The notes below the pieces were generated by a model that was given only the letters and a program-made list of their open reading frames with translations, had not been told where the DNA came from and did not search any database. This document shows positions 26,244 through 33,841 of a stretch of DNA of 64,000 nt, piece by piece. Position numbers and translations under genes: made by a program. Each line of letters begins with the position of its first letter. Within the stretch, counting starts at the first letter, position 1. Source of the DNA: Spirosoma oryzae (lineage in GTDB: Bacteria > Bacteroidota > Bacteroidia > Cytophagales > Spirosomataceae). The stretch spans positions 124,001 to 188,000 of the forward strand of contig NZ_PVTE01000006.1 in the NCBI RefSeq assembly GCF_003002825.1, read 5' to 3'.

Positions 26244-27757
26244 AGGACCAACTTATTATGATAAAGCGAATCGCAGTGATGGCTGGGTTGTCGATGGTCA
26301 GTGCAGCCGGATTTGGCCAAACGACACCGCTCAACGCACCAGGCGGAGCCGTAACCGTGCAGCCGGGCGCTGTCCCGGCCAATTCCCCCGGAACACTGCA
26401 ACCACAAGGTACGACGCCCACAGGCCCAGCGGCTGCAACGATCAGCTCGGCTGTCTCGCCCGATGGGAGTGCTCCCGCTCCGGCATTGACCGTGAGTGGT
26501 TTCAAGCGGTTCGGCGACCCGCTGCTGGAATCCCTGATCCAACTGGGGCTGGACAACAGTCCCAACCTGCGGGCTGCGTTGAGCCGGGTCGAAGAAGCCC
26601 GGATTCGGGTCGGGATAGCCGAGTCTTTTCTGTCGCCGTCGCTACGAAGTTCCGCGCTGGTGACGACGCAGAGCTTGTCGGAACGGCGGCCGTTGTCGAT
26701 ACCGAACCAGGCTGATTTATTACCGCGTTTTCAACTGAACACCTTTCAGTTTCTGCCGATCGATGCCAGTTACGAAGTCGATCTGTTCAAACGAATTCGG
26801 CGTACGATCAACGTTGCCGACTTGCAGGCGCAGGCTAGCGAAGCCGACTTCCAGTCGTTCCGGCTGACGTTAGCTTCCGACATCGCCCGTACCTACCTGC
26901 TCATTCGGGGAAACGATGCCGAGCAGGGGGCTTTCAGGCGAAACATACAGGCTCGCGATTCTACGCTGGCGATTCTGCGGGAACGCTTTCGGGCAGGCCT
27001 TATCAGTCAGATCGATGTGCAGCGGGCCGAAACGGACTATGCTACTCTCCAGGTAACGCTCAAAGGGTTGACTCGTTCGCGTATCGAACTGGTCAATGGG
27101 CTGGCACAGTTGTGTGGGCAGGACCCGAATCAGTTCTCCATTGCTACCGGCGACTTGCCTGTTCAGGTGCCCCAGTACCCGTACGCGACGGTACAGATCG
27201 ATCAGTTGCAGCGCCGTCCTGACTTGTTGCAGTTTGTCCGGCAAAACCAGATCGCGACGGCACAGGTCCAGCTACAACAGGCTAGTACGCAGCCACGCGT
27301 TACACTGGTCGGGTCGGCAGGCGTACTGTCGGGTCGGATTGGCCCCTGGTTTACGCCCAGTAGCGCGACTTATCTTGTTGGTGTGAACGCGTCGGTGCCG
27401 CTCTACGAAGGACACCGGGCTCGGCGGAACATTGCGCTTGCCCGGCAGCAGACGCAAACCAACCAGCAGACATACCAGCAAGCCCTGCAACTGGCCCTGC
27501 GCGATGCAGAAACCGCACTCGATAACCAAAGTCTGCTGCGGCAACAAATCGAGTTGCAACAGCAGACGCTCACACTGGCCCGGCGGACGGAGCGTTACAA
27601 CCGGGAATTATACGTTCGTGGACTGGCGACCTATCTGGAAGTACTCGACGCGCAACGGACTATCCTGACGGTAGAGCAGCAACTGGCGCAGCTACGTAGC
27701 CAGGAAGCACAATATGCCGTTGCGCTACTACGGGCTGTGGGTGGCGACTACCAGTAA
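26240..27757 (+). CDS. TolC/NodT-type outer-membrane efflux channel
   Basis: 505 residues, ATG 26240 overlapping the previous stop; ATG 26258 (MIKRIAVMAGLSMVSA) gives an equally good signal peptide. After an Ala/Pro/Thr-rich spacer it shows the two repeats of the outer-membrane factor family: DNSPNLRAALSRVEEARIRV and DAETALDNQSLLRQQIELQ, with FKRIRRTINVADLQAQASEA and RRPDLLQFVRQNQIATAQ. It exports drugs or other molecules with an inner-membrane pump and adaptor. Neither partner is adjacent, so it is an orphan channel. Confidence 0.92.
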   Translation: MKDQLIMIKRIAVMAGLSMVSAAGFGQTTPLNAPGGAVTVQPGAVPANSPGTLQPQGTTPTGPAAATISSAVSPDGSAPAPALTVSGFKRFGDPLLESLIQLGLDNSPNLRAALSRVEEARIRVGIAESFLSPSLRSSALVTTQSLSERRPLSIPNQADLLPRFQLNTFQFLPIDASYEVDLFKRIRRTINVADLQAQASEADFQSFRLTLASDIARTYLLIRGNDAEQGAFRRNIQARDSTLAILRERFRAGLISQIDVQRAETDYATLQVTLKGLTRSRIELVNGLAQLCGQDPNQFSIATGDLPVQVPQYPYATVQIDQLQRRPDLLQFVRQNQIATAQVQLQQASTQPRVTLVGSAGVLSGRIGPWFTPSSATYLVGVNASVPLYEGHRARRNIALARQQTQTNQQTYQQALQLALRDAETALDNQSLLRQQIELQQQTLTLARRTERYNRELYVRGLATYLEVLDAQRTILTVEQQLAQLRSQEAQYAVALLRAVGGDYQ

Positions 27758-27902
27758 GCGCGTAAACGGTATGATTTATGCCACTGATCCGTTGGTACCC
27801 GTTCAATCATTTCCTGCGTCCGGCTAAACCTTTTGCTGTAGATTCGGGTAAACTTGCCAGGTACTTGGCAAGTATTTCCACCAATTACGCTTCTGTTACT
27901 GT

Positions 27903-28973
27903 ATGAATCATACGTATGTAATTATCATGGCTGGCGGGGTCGGAACCCGTTTCTGGCCATTTAGTCGTACAAGCTATCCAAAGCAATTTCACGATGTGCT
28001 GGGTACCGGCCGTACGCTTCTTCAGCAAACGGCTGATCGCTTCAACGGTATCTGTCCCCCCGAGAATATCTTTATCGTTACCAGTTCGCTGTACCGGGAC
28101 CTGTGCCTGCAGCAACTTCCCCAACTGCACAGCGATCAAGTTCTGTGCGAACCCGTTGCGCGGAACACGGCTCCTTGTATCGCCTATGCCTGCTATAAAA
28201 TTGCTCAGCGTGACCCGGAAGCAAACGTCGTTGTAGCGCCCGCCGACCACATTATTCTGAAGGAAGAAGAGTTTCAGCGGACGATAAAAACGGCGCTGGA
28301 CGCTACCCAGAACCGGGATATTCTGGTAACGCTCGGCATTCAGCCCAGCCGCCCCGACACCGGTTATGGCTACATTCAATACGTGCCGGAGGGTGACGAA
28401 CCCGTCAAAAAGGTGAAAACCTTTACCGAAAAACCGAATCTGGAACTGGCTCGTCAGTTTGTCGATAGTGGCGAATTCGTCTGGAATGCGGGTATTTTTG
28501 TCTGGAACATACAGGCAATCATTAAGGCTTTCAAAGCGTATCTGCCCGAAACCGCAGAGATTTTCGAGGAAGGGGCTGCCGACTATTACCAGGATAGCGA
28601 AGCACGGTTTATCGATAAGGCCTATTCGCTCTGCGGTAGCGTATCGATCGACAACGGCGTCATGGAAAAGGCCGACAACGTGTACGTGGTCCTGAGCGAC
28701 TTCGGTTGGTCGGACCTGGGAACGTGGAAGTCGCTGTACGAAGTATCCGACAAGAACCATGACCTGAACGTCGTCGATGGGCACGTGCTGCTGTACGACA
28801 CCAAAAACTGCATCATCAAGACGCCGAAAGAGCGGCTGGTGGCTATCAACGGACTGGATGGCTACATCGTTGCCGAATACGACAACGTGCTGATGATTTG
28901 CCGTAAGGAAGACGAACAGAAAGTAAAAGCGTTCGTAGCCGACGCTAAGGAGCGCGGTGGCGAGTACGTATAG
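27903..28973 (+). CDS. manC: Mannose-1-phosphate guanylyltransferase
   Basis: 356 residues. It makes GDP-mannose from mannose-1-phosphate and GTP for glycan synthesis. The nucleotidyltransferase signature IIMAGGVGTRFWPFSR with PKQF is at the N-terminus, followed by VVAPADHII, the sugar-binding FTEKPN and NAGIFVW segments. The length corresponds to the GMP-only type without the C-terminal isomerase found in bifunctional ManC. Monocistronic, ended by a strong terminator. Probably feeds the glycan cluster near 39-45 kb. Confidence 0.95.
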   Translation: MNHTYVIIMAGGVGTRFWPFSRTSYPKQFHDVLGTGRTLLQQTADRFNGICPPENIFIVTSSLYRDLCLQQLPQLHSDQVLCEPVARNTAPCIAYACYKIAQRDPEANVVVAPADHIILKEEEFQRTIKTALDATQNRDILVTLGIQPSRPDTGYGYIQYVPEGDEPVKKVKTFTEKPNLELARQFVDSGEFVWNAGIFVWNIQAIIKAFKAYLPETAEIFEEGAADYYQDSEARFIDKAYSLCGSVSIDNGVMEKADNVYVVLSDFGWSDLGTWKSLYEVSDKNHDLNVVDGHVLLYDTKNCIIKTPKERLVAINGLDGYIVAEYDNVLMICRKEDEQKVKAFVADAKERGGEYV

Positions 28974-29003
28974 CGCTGCCAGTTAGTTACAGCGGAAAAA
29001 TAA

Positions 29004-29042
29004 ACGAAACGGGTACGGATTTAGCGTCCGTACCCGTTTCGT
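29004..29042. terminator. Rho-independent terminator after manC
   Basis: ACGAAACGGGTACGGA pairs with TCCGTACCCGTTTCGT, a perfect 16-bp stem around a 7-nt loop. The T-run is weak. Confidence 0.75.
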
Positions 29043-29055
29043 AGTTACGGGGCTT

Positions 29056-29063
29056 TATTTTTG
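29056..29063 (+). promoter_or_regulatory. TAnnTTTG -7 promoter element
   Basis: TATTTTTG lies 29 bp ahead of the GTG start at 29092 and immediately after the manC terminator. Confidence 0.5.
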
Positions 29064-29091
29064 CTACAAGACCCACGTAACAAGCTGCGTC

Positions 29092-29565
29092 GTGAAACAC
29101 CCATCTACGTTCCTGATCTTCCTGCTGTCACTAAGTGGCTTGCTAAGCTGTAACTCACCCGAAGCTATATCAACCGGTCCGGCGGATGGGCGCGTTGCCG
29201 GCACGTGGCGACTGGTTGAACGGCGGTTTTTGAAAGATTCCCTGTACACCGTCAAGATCGATACCATCGTACAAACCCGCGATACCAGTTACCTGACCGT
29301 CAAACGCTACGCAGCTACGCCCGCGCAGACGTTGACCTTCGCTAGTGACGGCACGCTGAGCGCCAGTGGTAGTGAGATGTCATACTACTTTCCGATGCAC
29401 TCGTTTCGCGTCGATACGTCGTATCCCGACAGCCTGTTTATGAATTTTTACATCACGTCGAACCGCGCGACAACCTTCTCCCGGCAACAACTGCAGTTCC
29501 GAAACGACACGATGCTGTTTGTCCCGAGCAGCGATGCGTACTCGAAATTTCTGAAAGTGCGCTAG
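29092..29565 (+). CDS. Small lipoprotein, lipocalin-like
   Basis: 157 residues from GTG. Lipoprotein signal LSLSGLLSCNS (Cys about residue 20). After it, GTWRLVERRFLKDSLYTVKI and strands ending in TLFASDGTL-like repeats recall small Bacteroidota lipocalin-like proteins that begin GxW. No conserved catalytic residue. Its stop codon abuts directly the stop codon of thiL on the other strand. Confidence 0.75.
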   Translation: MKHPSTFLIFLLSLSGLLSCNSPEAISTGPADGRVAGTWRLVERRFLKDSLYTVKIDTIVQTRDTSYLTVKRYAATPAQTLTFASDGTLSASGSEMSYYFPMHSFRVDTSYPDSLFMNFYITSNRATTFSRQQLQFRNDTMLFVPSSDAYSKFLKVR

Positions 29566-30600
29566 CTATTGCTGCTTTACCTGTTCCCAGGCCTGCGCCC
29601 GGATGGGGGTCTGCTGCCCGGCTTTGGTGGCCAATACGATTTGTGACGGGTCGGCGGTGAGATAACCGATCGCCGTAATCCGTGAACTGGTCGACAATTT
29701 ATCGTACTCCTGCGGGCGCACGGTAAACAGCAGTTCGTAGTCTTCACCACCGTTTAGCGCTGCCGTGATCGGACTGATGCTGAACTCTTCAGCGGCCAGG
29801 TACGATTGATCGTCGATCGGTAAATTCTCATCGAACAAAACGGCCCCCGTCTTCGACTGCCGGCACAAATGCAGCAGCTCCGACGCCAGACCGTCCGACA
29901 CGTCGATCATGGCCGTAGGGCGAACGCCCAGATCACGCAACTCATGAACAACGTCAGTACGGGCGTCGGGGCGAAGTTGCCGCTGAACCAGATACGTCCG
30001 TTCTTCGGATAAGTTAGGCTGCATGTTGGGGTCGGCGAGGAATACCTGCTTCTCGCGTTCGAGCAATTGTAATCCCAGATAAGCCGCCCCCAGATCCCCC
30101 GTCACGCAGATTACATCGTTGGGTTGGGCCGTGCTGCGGTACGTAATCAGGTCTTTGGGCACCTTGCCCAGTACGGAGATCGACAGAATCAGGCCCGACC
30201 GTGACGATGATGTGTCGCCCCCGACCAGGTCGACGTCATACGCTTCGCAGGCCGCCCGGATGCCTTCGTATAATTCGTCAACGGCTTCTACCGGAAACCG
30301 GCTGCTGAGACTCAGGCCTACCGTTACCTGAACGGGCAAACCATTCATAGCGGCAATATCCGAAACGGCGAAGGTAATCGCCTTATAGCCGAGGTGTTTC
30401 AGCGGAACGTAGGTCAGGTCGAAATGAATGCCTTCAACCAGGACGTCCGTTGCCAGTAAGCCGTAGTGGGCGTCGTCCCAGGTAAAGACGGCGGCATCGT
30501 CGCCGATGCCGAGCACGGTTTCGGGGTGAGTAGGGGCGGGCGTAGCTTGCCGGATACGGTCGATAAGGCCAATTTCGCCCAGTGCATTTAGATCAGTCAT
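29566..30600 (-). CDS. thiL: Thiamine-monophosphate kinase
   Basis: 344 residues. ThiL uses ATP to convert thiamine monophosphate to the active diphosphate. The fold belongs to the PurM/SelD group: GIGDDAAVF, YGLLATDVLVEGIHFDL and MNGLPVQVTVGLSL near the N-terminus, then CVTGDLGAAYLGLQLLE and the late MIDVSDGLASELLHL segment. It is on its own strand without thiamine neighbours. The promoter is not evident. A hairpin sits 51 bp upstream of the start and terminates the neighbouring lipoprotein gene. Confidence 0.96.
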   Translation of the reverse strand: MTDLNALGEIGLIDRIRQATPAPTHPETVLGIGDDAAVFTWDDAHYGLLATDVLVEGIHFDLTYVPLKHLGYKAITFAVSDIAAMNGLPVQVTVGLSLSSRFPVEAVDELYEGIRAACEAYDVDLVGGDTSSSRSGLILSISVLGKVPKDLITYRSTAQPNDVICVTGDLGAAYLGLQLLEREKQVFLADPNMQPNLSEERTYLVQRQLRPDARTDVVHELRDLGVRPTAMIDVSDGLASELLHLCRQSKTGAVLFDENLPIDDQSYLAAEEFSISPITAALNGGEDYELLFTVRPQEYDKLSTSSRITAIGYLTADPSQIVLATKAGQQTPIRAQAWEQVKQQ

Positions 30601-30650
30601 GTGATCGGATTGTCGGTTATTAGCGGCTAGTACTGTTGGTATCAGGCAAC

Positions 30651-30683
30651 AAAAAAGCCGTTTCCTGTGGGTAGGGAACGGCT
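30651..30683 (-). terminator. Rho-independent terminator (minus-strand lipoprotein gene)
   Basis: On the minus strand AGCCGTTCCC and GGAAACGGCT form a 10-bp stem followed by six T residues. It lies 27 bp downstream of the lipoprotein gene at 30710. Confidence 0.8.
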
Positions 30684-30709
30684 CTGTATTGAAAATGGTT
30701 TGCGACCGA

Positions 30710-31159
30710 TTACGGATTCGACAGCGTGTAGACGTTGGTTGTTCCGCCGGTTTTCTGGCTCGTCGTTGTACGGGTCAGTACCAGTTCGGTATCACTAATA
30801 CTGTTGATCGTGTAGGATATGGTGCCGTTAGTGCCGGTTGGTTGTGGCTGCAGGGCGGTTAGGGTCAATTGCTGGGGATTATCCTGTACAGAATACGTAC
30901 CGACAAAGGTATTGCCATCAAATTCGGTCAGACGAACCGTTGGTGCCGACGACAAATCGAGTTTAAAGTTGTTGTACGTGCGTATGTTGCTGGTTCCACC
31001 ACGGGTATAAGCAACGTTACCATTCTCCGTCACAATGCGGGCTGTCCAGGCTTTGGCAATGCGTTCTGATAGGGGTGGAGTCTTCGAACTAGGACAACCC
31101 ATCAGCATGCCAGCTATAGCCAGGATCGAGAAAATGGGAAGGAATGAGGTCTTTCTCAT
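30710..31159 (-). CDS. Small lipoprotein of unknown function
   Basis: 149 residues from ATG 31159 (signal MRKTSFLPIFSILAIAGMLM with lipobox LMGC; five residues of upstream frame are omitted). The mature protein is Thr/Ser-rich with a beta pattern (ARIVTENGNVAYTRGGTSN, GNTFVGTYSVQDNPQQLTL, SISDTELVLTRTTT) typical of lipocalin-like Bacteroidota lipoproteins, but I recognise no family. Followed by a terminator. Confidence 0.75.
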   Translation of the reverse strand: MRKTSFLPIFSILAIAGMLMGCPSSKTPPLSERIAKAWTARIVTENGNVAYTRGGTSNIRTYNNFKLDLSSAPTVRLTEFDGNTFVGTYSVQDNPQQLTLTALQPQPTGTNGTISYTINSISDTELVLTRTTTSQKTGGTTNVYTLSNP

Positions 31160-31199
31160 GAGTAAGCGTTGCATAAAACAGAAGTGGCTAAAGTTACGC

Positions 31200-31207
31200 T
31201 AATTTTG
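31200..31207 (+). promoter_or_regulatory. TAnnTTTG -7 promoter element
   Basis: TAATTTTG, exact consensus, 47 bp before the cytochrome b5-like gene. Confidence 0.5.
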
Positions 31208-31253
31208 TCGTTACCCACAAATTGTACACCACCGGTCAATAAATATCAAACAA

Positions 31254-31514
31254 GTGGCTCATTTACCTGCTTTTGGCGTCGATCCGTTACCCGTCTTCAC
31301 CCGTTCGCAGCTGGCCCTGCGCAATGGCTCTGACCGCGATGAGATCTGGTGCGCCTACGCCGGGCTGATCTATGACGTGTCGGCGTCGCGGCTCTGGCGG
31401 AACGGGCAACACTACGAACACTGGGCTGGTCAGGATCTTACCGATGAACTCGCCGATGCGCCCCATTCCGAATCGGTTTTTGCCAAATTTCGCGTCGTCG
31501 GGCGGCTGGGCTGA
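31254..31514 (+). CDS. Cytochrome b5-like heme/steroid-binding domain protein
   Basis: 86 residues from GTG. It contains a b5-like core: FTRSQLALRNGSDRDEIWCA, YAGLIYDVSASRLWRNGQHY, EHWAGQDLTDELADAPHSES. In the prokaryotic members of this family the His residues in the HY/H pairs may bind heme; two are seen at the GQHYEHW and DAPHSES positions. No signal peptide. It overlaps nothing and is followed 42 bp later by a BadF-type kinase gene, possibly in one transcript. Confidence 0.8.
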   Translation: MAHLPAFGVDPLPVFTRSQLALRNGSDRDEIWCAYAGLIYDVSASRLWRNGQHYEHWAGQDLTDELADAPHSESVFAKFRVVGRLG

Positions 31515-31556
31515 ACGATTCGTCCCGAGATGGCATGGCGCTGTAAATCAAATCAT

Positions 31557-32405
31557 ATGCTTCTTATTGCCGATAGTGGCTCAACGAAAACCGACTGGCG
31601 ACTGGTAGCCGCCGATGGAACCGTAACGGCTTGTCAGACGGAGGGTATTAACCCATACTACCAGACGGTCGATCAGATTCGTACGATGCTGAGTGCTCAA
31701 CTAGCCCCACAGTTACCGGTTGATGCAGTGCAGCGCGTGTTCTTCTACGGTGCCGGGTGCAGTGGTCCGTCGGTCAATCATGTTGTCGTGGCAGCCGTGC
31801 AGGCTGTGTTGCCGCATGCTGAATCGATTATTGTCGACAGCGATATGCTGGGGGCCGCCCGGGCGGCATCCGGTCATTCGTCGGGTATTGTATGTATCCT
31901 CGGCACGGGGGCAAACGCCTGTTGCTACGACGGAACGCAAATTACACGTGGCATTCAATCGCTGGGTTTTTGGCTGGGCGACGAAGGGAGTGGGGGCTAT
32001 CTGGGCAAAACGCTGGTGCGCTCGGTTTTTCAAAAAACGCTACCGGCGGATCTGATCGATTTGTTTCAGCAACGGTACAACCTCGACCGGGCAACGTTGC
32101 TCGACAAGGCGTATAAGAAGCCAAATCCGAACCGATACTTTGCGGCCTTCACCCCATTCCTGAGCGATCATAGCGATCACCCGGCTGTGCGAACGCTGGT
32201 CACGGACGCGTTTCAACTCTTCCTGCAAACGTATATCATCCCCTTCCCGGAGTCGGCGGAGTGGCCGGTGCATTTTGTCGGTTCCATTGCGCATTACTTT
32301 GCTGACCCGTTGCGAACAGCCGTCGAACAGGCGGGCCTGATAATGGGTTGCACCCTGAAAGCACCAATCGACAAACTGGTGCAGTACCATCAAACCACGA
32401 ACTGA
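31557..32405 (+). CDS. BadF/BadG/BcrA/BcrD-type ATPase, probable N-acetylglucosamine kinase
   Basis: 282 residues from ATG 31557 (frame opens earlier at 31530). It belongs to the actin-like ATPase/ROK-like superfamily: the phosphate loop ADSGSTKTDWRL, then EGINPYY, the second phosphate motif CILGTGANACCYDGTQI, and an adenosine motif VHFVGSIAHYFADPLR. These residues fit the GlcNAc kinases of Bacteroidota. The product would phosphorylate N-acetylglucosamine for cell-wall recycling (inference). Confidence 0.88.
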   Translation: MLLIADSGSTKTDWRLVAADGTVTACQTEGINPYYQTVDQIRTMLSAQLAPQLPVDAVQRVFFYGAGCSGPSVNHVVVAAVQAVLPHAESIIVDSDMLGAARAASGHSSGIVCILGTGANACCYDGTQITRGIQSLGFWLGDEGSGGYLGKTLVRSVFQKTLPADLIDLFQQRYNLDRATLLDKAYKKPNPNRYFAAFTPFLSDHSDHPAVRTLVTDAFQLFLQTYIIPFPESAEWPVHFVGSIAHYFADPLRTAVEQAGLIMGCTLKAPIDKLVQYHQTTN

Positions 32406-32425
32406 CGTACTTTTGCGGACAGAAG

Positions 32426-32513
32426 TCGGTTTATAGATTTCAGTGTCCAGTTTTCGGTGAAAATCCATCAGGTTTCAGACGGGGATCACCGTAAACCGAA
32501 AACGGTAAACCGA
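32426..32513. repeat. CGGTTTAC-family hairpin element (imperfect)
   Basis: Left end GTCGGTTTATAGATTTC and inner TTTTCGGTGA pair with right end TCACCGTAAACCGAAAACGG and GGTAAACCGAC. It fills the gap before the ferredoxin reductase gene, ending 19 nt before its ATG. The word ACCGTAAACCG is identical to that in the 6933-7013 hairpin. Confidence 0.65.
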
Positions 32514-32532
32514 CAGAACAATAGAATAACTA

Positions 32533-33603
32533 ATGGCAAATCGGTATTTTCTAAAAGTAAATCAGGTTATTCGGGAAACGCCCGATGCCGTAACAATAAC
32601 CTTCTGGCACCCAATCAGCGAAGAAATTCGGTACCAACCGGGCCAGTTTCTGACCTTCCTGCTCAACATCAACGGTGAAAAGGTGCGTCGTTCCTATTCG
32701 ATGTCTTCGTCGCCCCATGTCGATGTATCGCTGGCCGTATCGGTAAAGCGGGTCCCCGGCGGACTAGCGTCGAACTATCTCTGCGACCGTATCAAATCCG
32801 GCGACATCATCGAAACGCTGGAGCCGATGGGAACGTTTGTGCCGAAACTGGATAGCCAGAATCGCCGGACGTTGCTGCTGATTGGTGCGGGCAGTGGCAT
32901 TACGCCCTTGTTTTCGATGGCAAAGTCGATGCTGCATACTGAGCCAAACAGCCGGGTGTGGTTGATCTTTGGTAATCGCAATCAGGAGTCGATTATTTAC
33001 AAAGCGCACCTCGACGCCATGCAACAGGCATACGGCCCATCCCGGTTTCAGGTGACACACGTACTGAGTCAACCCAGTGCGGGCTGGACAGGGCTGGAAG
33101 GTCGGTTGAATCAACACTCGCTGACAAAGCTGCTGAGCAACCTCTCGGCCGACGAGCTTCGCACTACGAGCGTGTACATGTGCGGTCCCGATGGCATGAT
33201 GGCCGAAGCCCGTTCGGCGATGAATATACTGGGTGTTCCGGCGGACCGTGTTTACAAGGAAAGCTTTGCAACGGCGTCGGTACCCGCAGGTGACGTAATC
33301 GAAGATCCCGTTTCTGCGGGCGACGAAGGCTCCCCTGAGGTAACGGTATTGTACGAAGGCAGCGAATACAAGTTTGCCGTTGCCCCGCACCAAACCATTC
33401 TCGAAGCCGCGCTCGATCTTGATATTGATTTACCTTATTCGTGTCAGGCGGGTATGTGTACGGCCTGTCTGGGTAAATGCACGTCGGGTACCGTCAAACT
33501 GGATGAAGAAGACGGCCTGTCCGATGCCGAGTTGAAGGCTGGCTACGTACTGACCTGCGTTGCCCACCCCGTCGGGCGAGATGTCGTTATCGAAATCGAC
33601 TAA
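32533..33603 (+). CDS. Ferredoxin-NADP reductase-like flavoprotein with C-terminal 2Fe-2S domain (PaaE type)
   Basis: 356 residues. Domains in order: FAD-binding barrel (RRSYSMSSSP), NAD(P)-binding fold (LIGAGSGITPLFSMAKSM, YMCGPDGMM) and a plant-type 2Fe-2S ferredoxin with cysteines in CQAGMCTACLGKC and a final TCVAHP. This is the arrangement of PaaE (PaaK), reductase of the phenylacetyl-CoA epoxidase, and of related electron-transfer reductases. No paaABCD gene is nearby, so the partner is unknown and the specific paa name is not assigned. It transfers electrons from NAD(P)H to an oxygenase or similar. Confidence 0.9.
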   Translation: MANRYFLKVNQVIRETPDAVTITFWHPISEEIRYQPGQFLTFLLNINGEKVRRSYSMSSSPHVDVSLAVSVKRVPGGLASNYLCDRIKSGDIIETLEPMGTFVPKLDSQNRRTLLLIGAGSGITPLFSMAKSMLHTEPNSRVWLIFGNRNQESIIYKAHLDAMQQAYGPSRFQVTHVLSQPSAGWTGLEGRLNQHSLTKLLSNLSADELRTTSVYMCGPDGMMAEARSAMNILGVPADRVYKESFATASVPAGDVIEDPVSAGDEGSPEVTVLYEGSEYKFAVAPHQTILEAALDLDIDLPYSCQAGMCTACLGKCTSGTVKLDEEDGLSDAELKAGYVLTCVAHPVGRDVVIEID

Positions 33604-33610
33604 CAGCAAG

Positions 33611-33643
33611 CGGCCCCGGACATCAATCCGGGGCCGTTCTTTT
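33611..33643 (+). terminator. Rho-independent terminator
   Basis: CGGCCCCGGA pairs with TCCGGGGCCG around a 6-nt loop, then TTCTTTTG; 8 bp after the reductase gene. Confidence 0.85.
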
Positions 33644-33644
33644 G

Positions 33645-33841
33645 TAGAGACCGGTGCGCCGGTGCGACGATCCTTCGCGTCTCATTTTATCCGGCAGGTC
33701 ATTTATCCGGCAAGCGTTCTCTTACTGGGTAGATTAGCTGGCGCGTGCTGAGCCGCAAAGGCCGGTTCGCGCTATGATTGTTAACTGTATGGTTGCGTCG
33801 ATAAAACCATCCGGTGAATGAGACGCAAAGTATTGCGTCTC
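33645..33841. repeat. GAGACGCAA-family repeat island and terminator of the M56 gene
   Basis: Contains GTAGAGACCGG...CGCGTCTCA at the left and a clean hairpin GAGACGCAA-AGTA-TTGCGTCTC at 33820-33841, whose last base is the first base of the M56 protease stop codon on the minus strand. ATCCGGCAG and TTTATCCGGCAAG are repeated within it. No gene between. Such GAGACGCAA hairpins recur in related genomes from memory (not checked). Confidence 0.65.

Noticed and set aside
32533-33603. Phenylacetate degradation (paa) operon
   Set aside because: The reductase has the PaaE domain order, but no paaABCD, paaK or paaF genes lie beside it.
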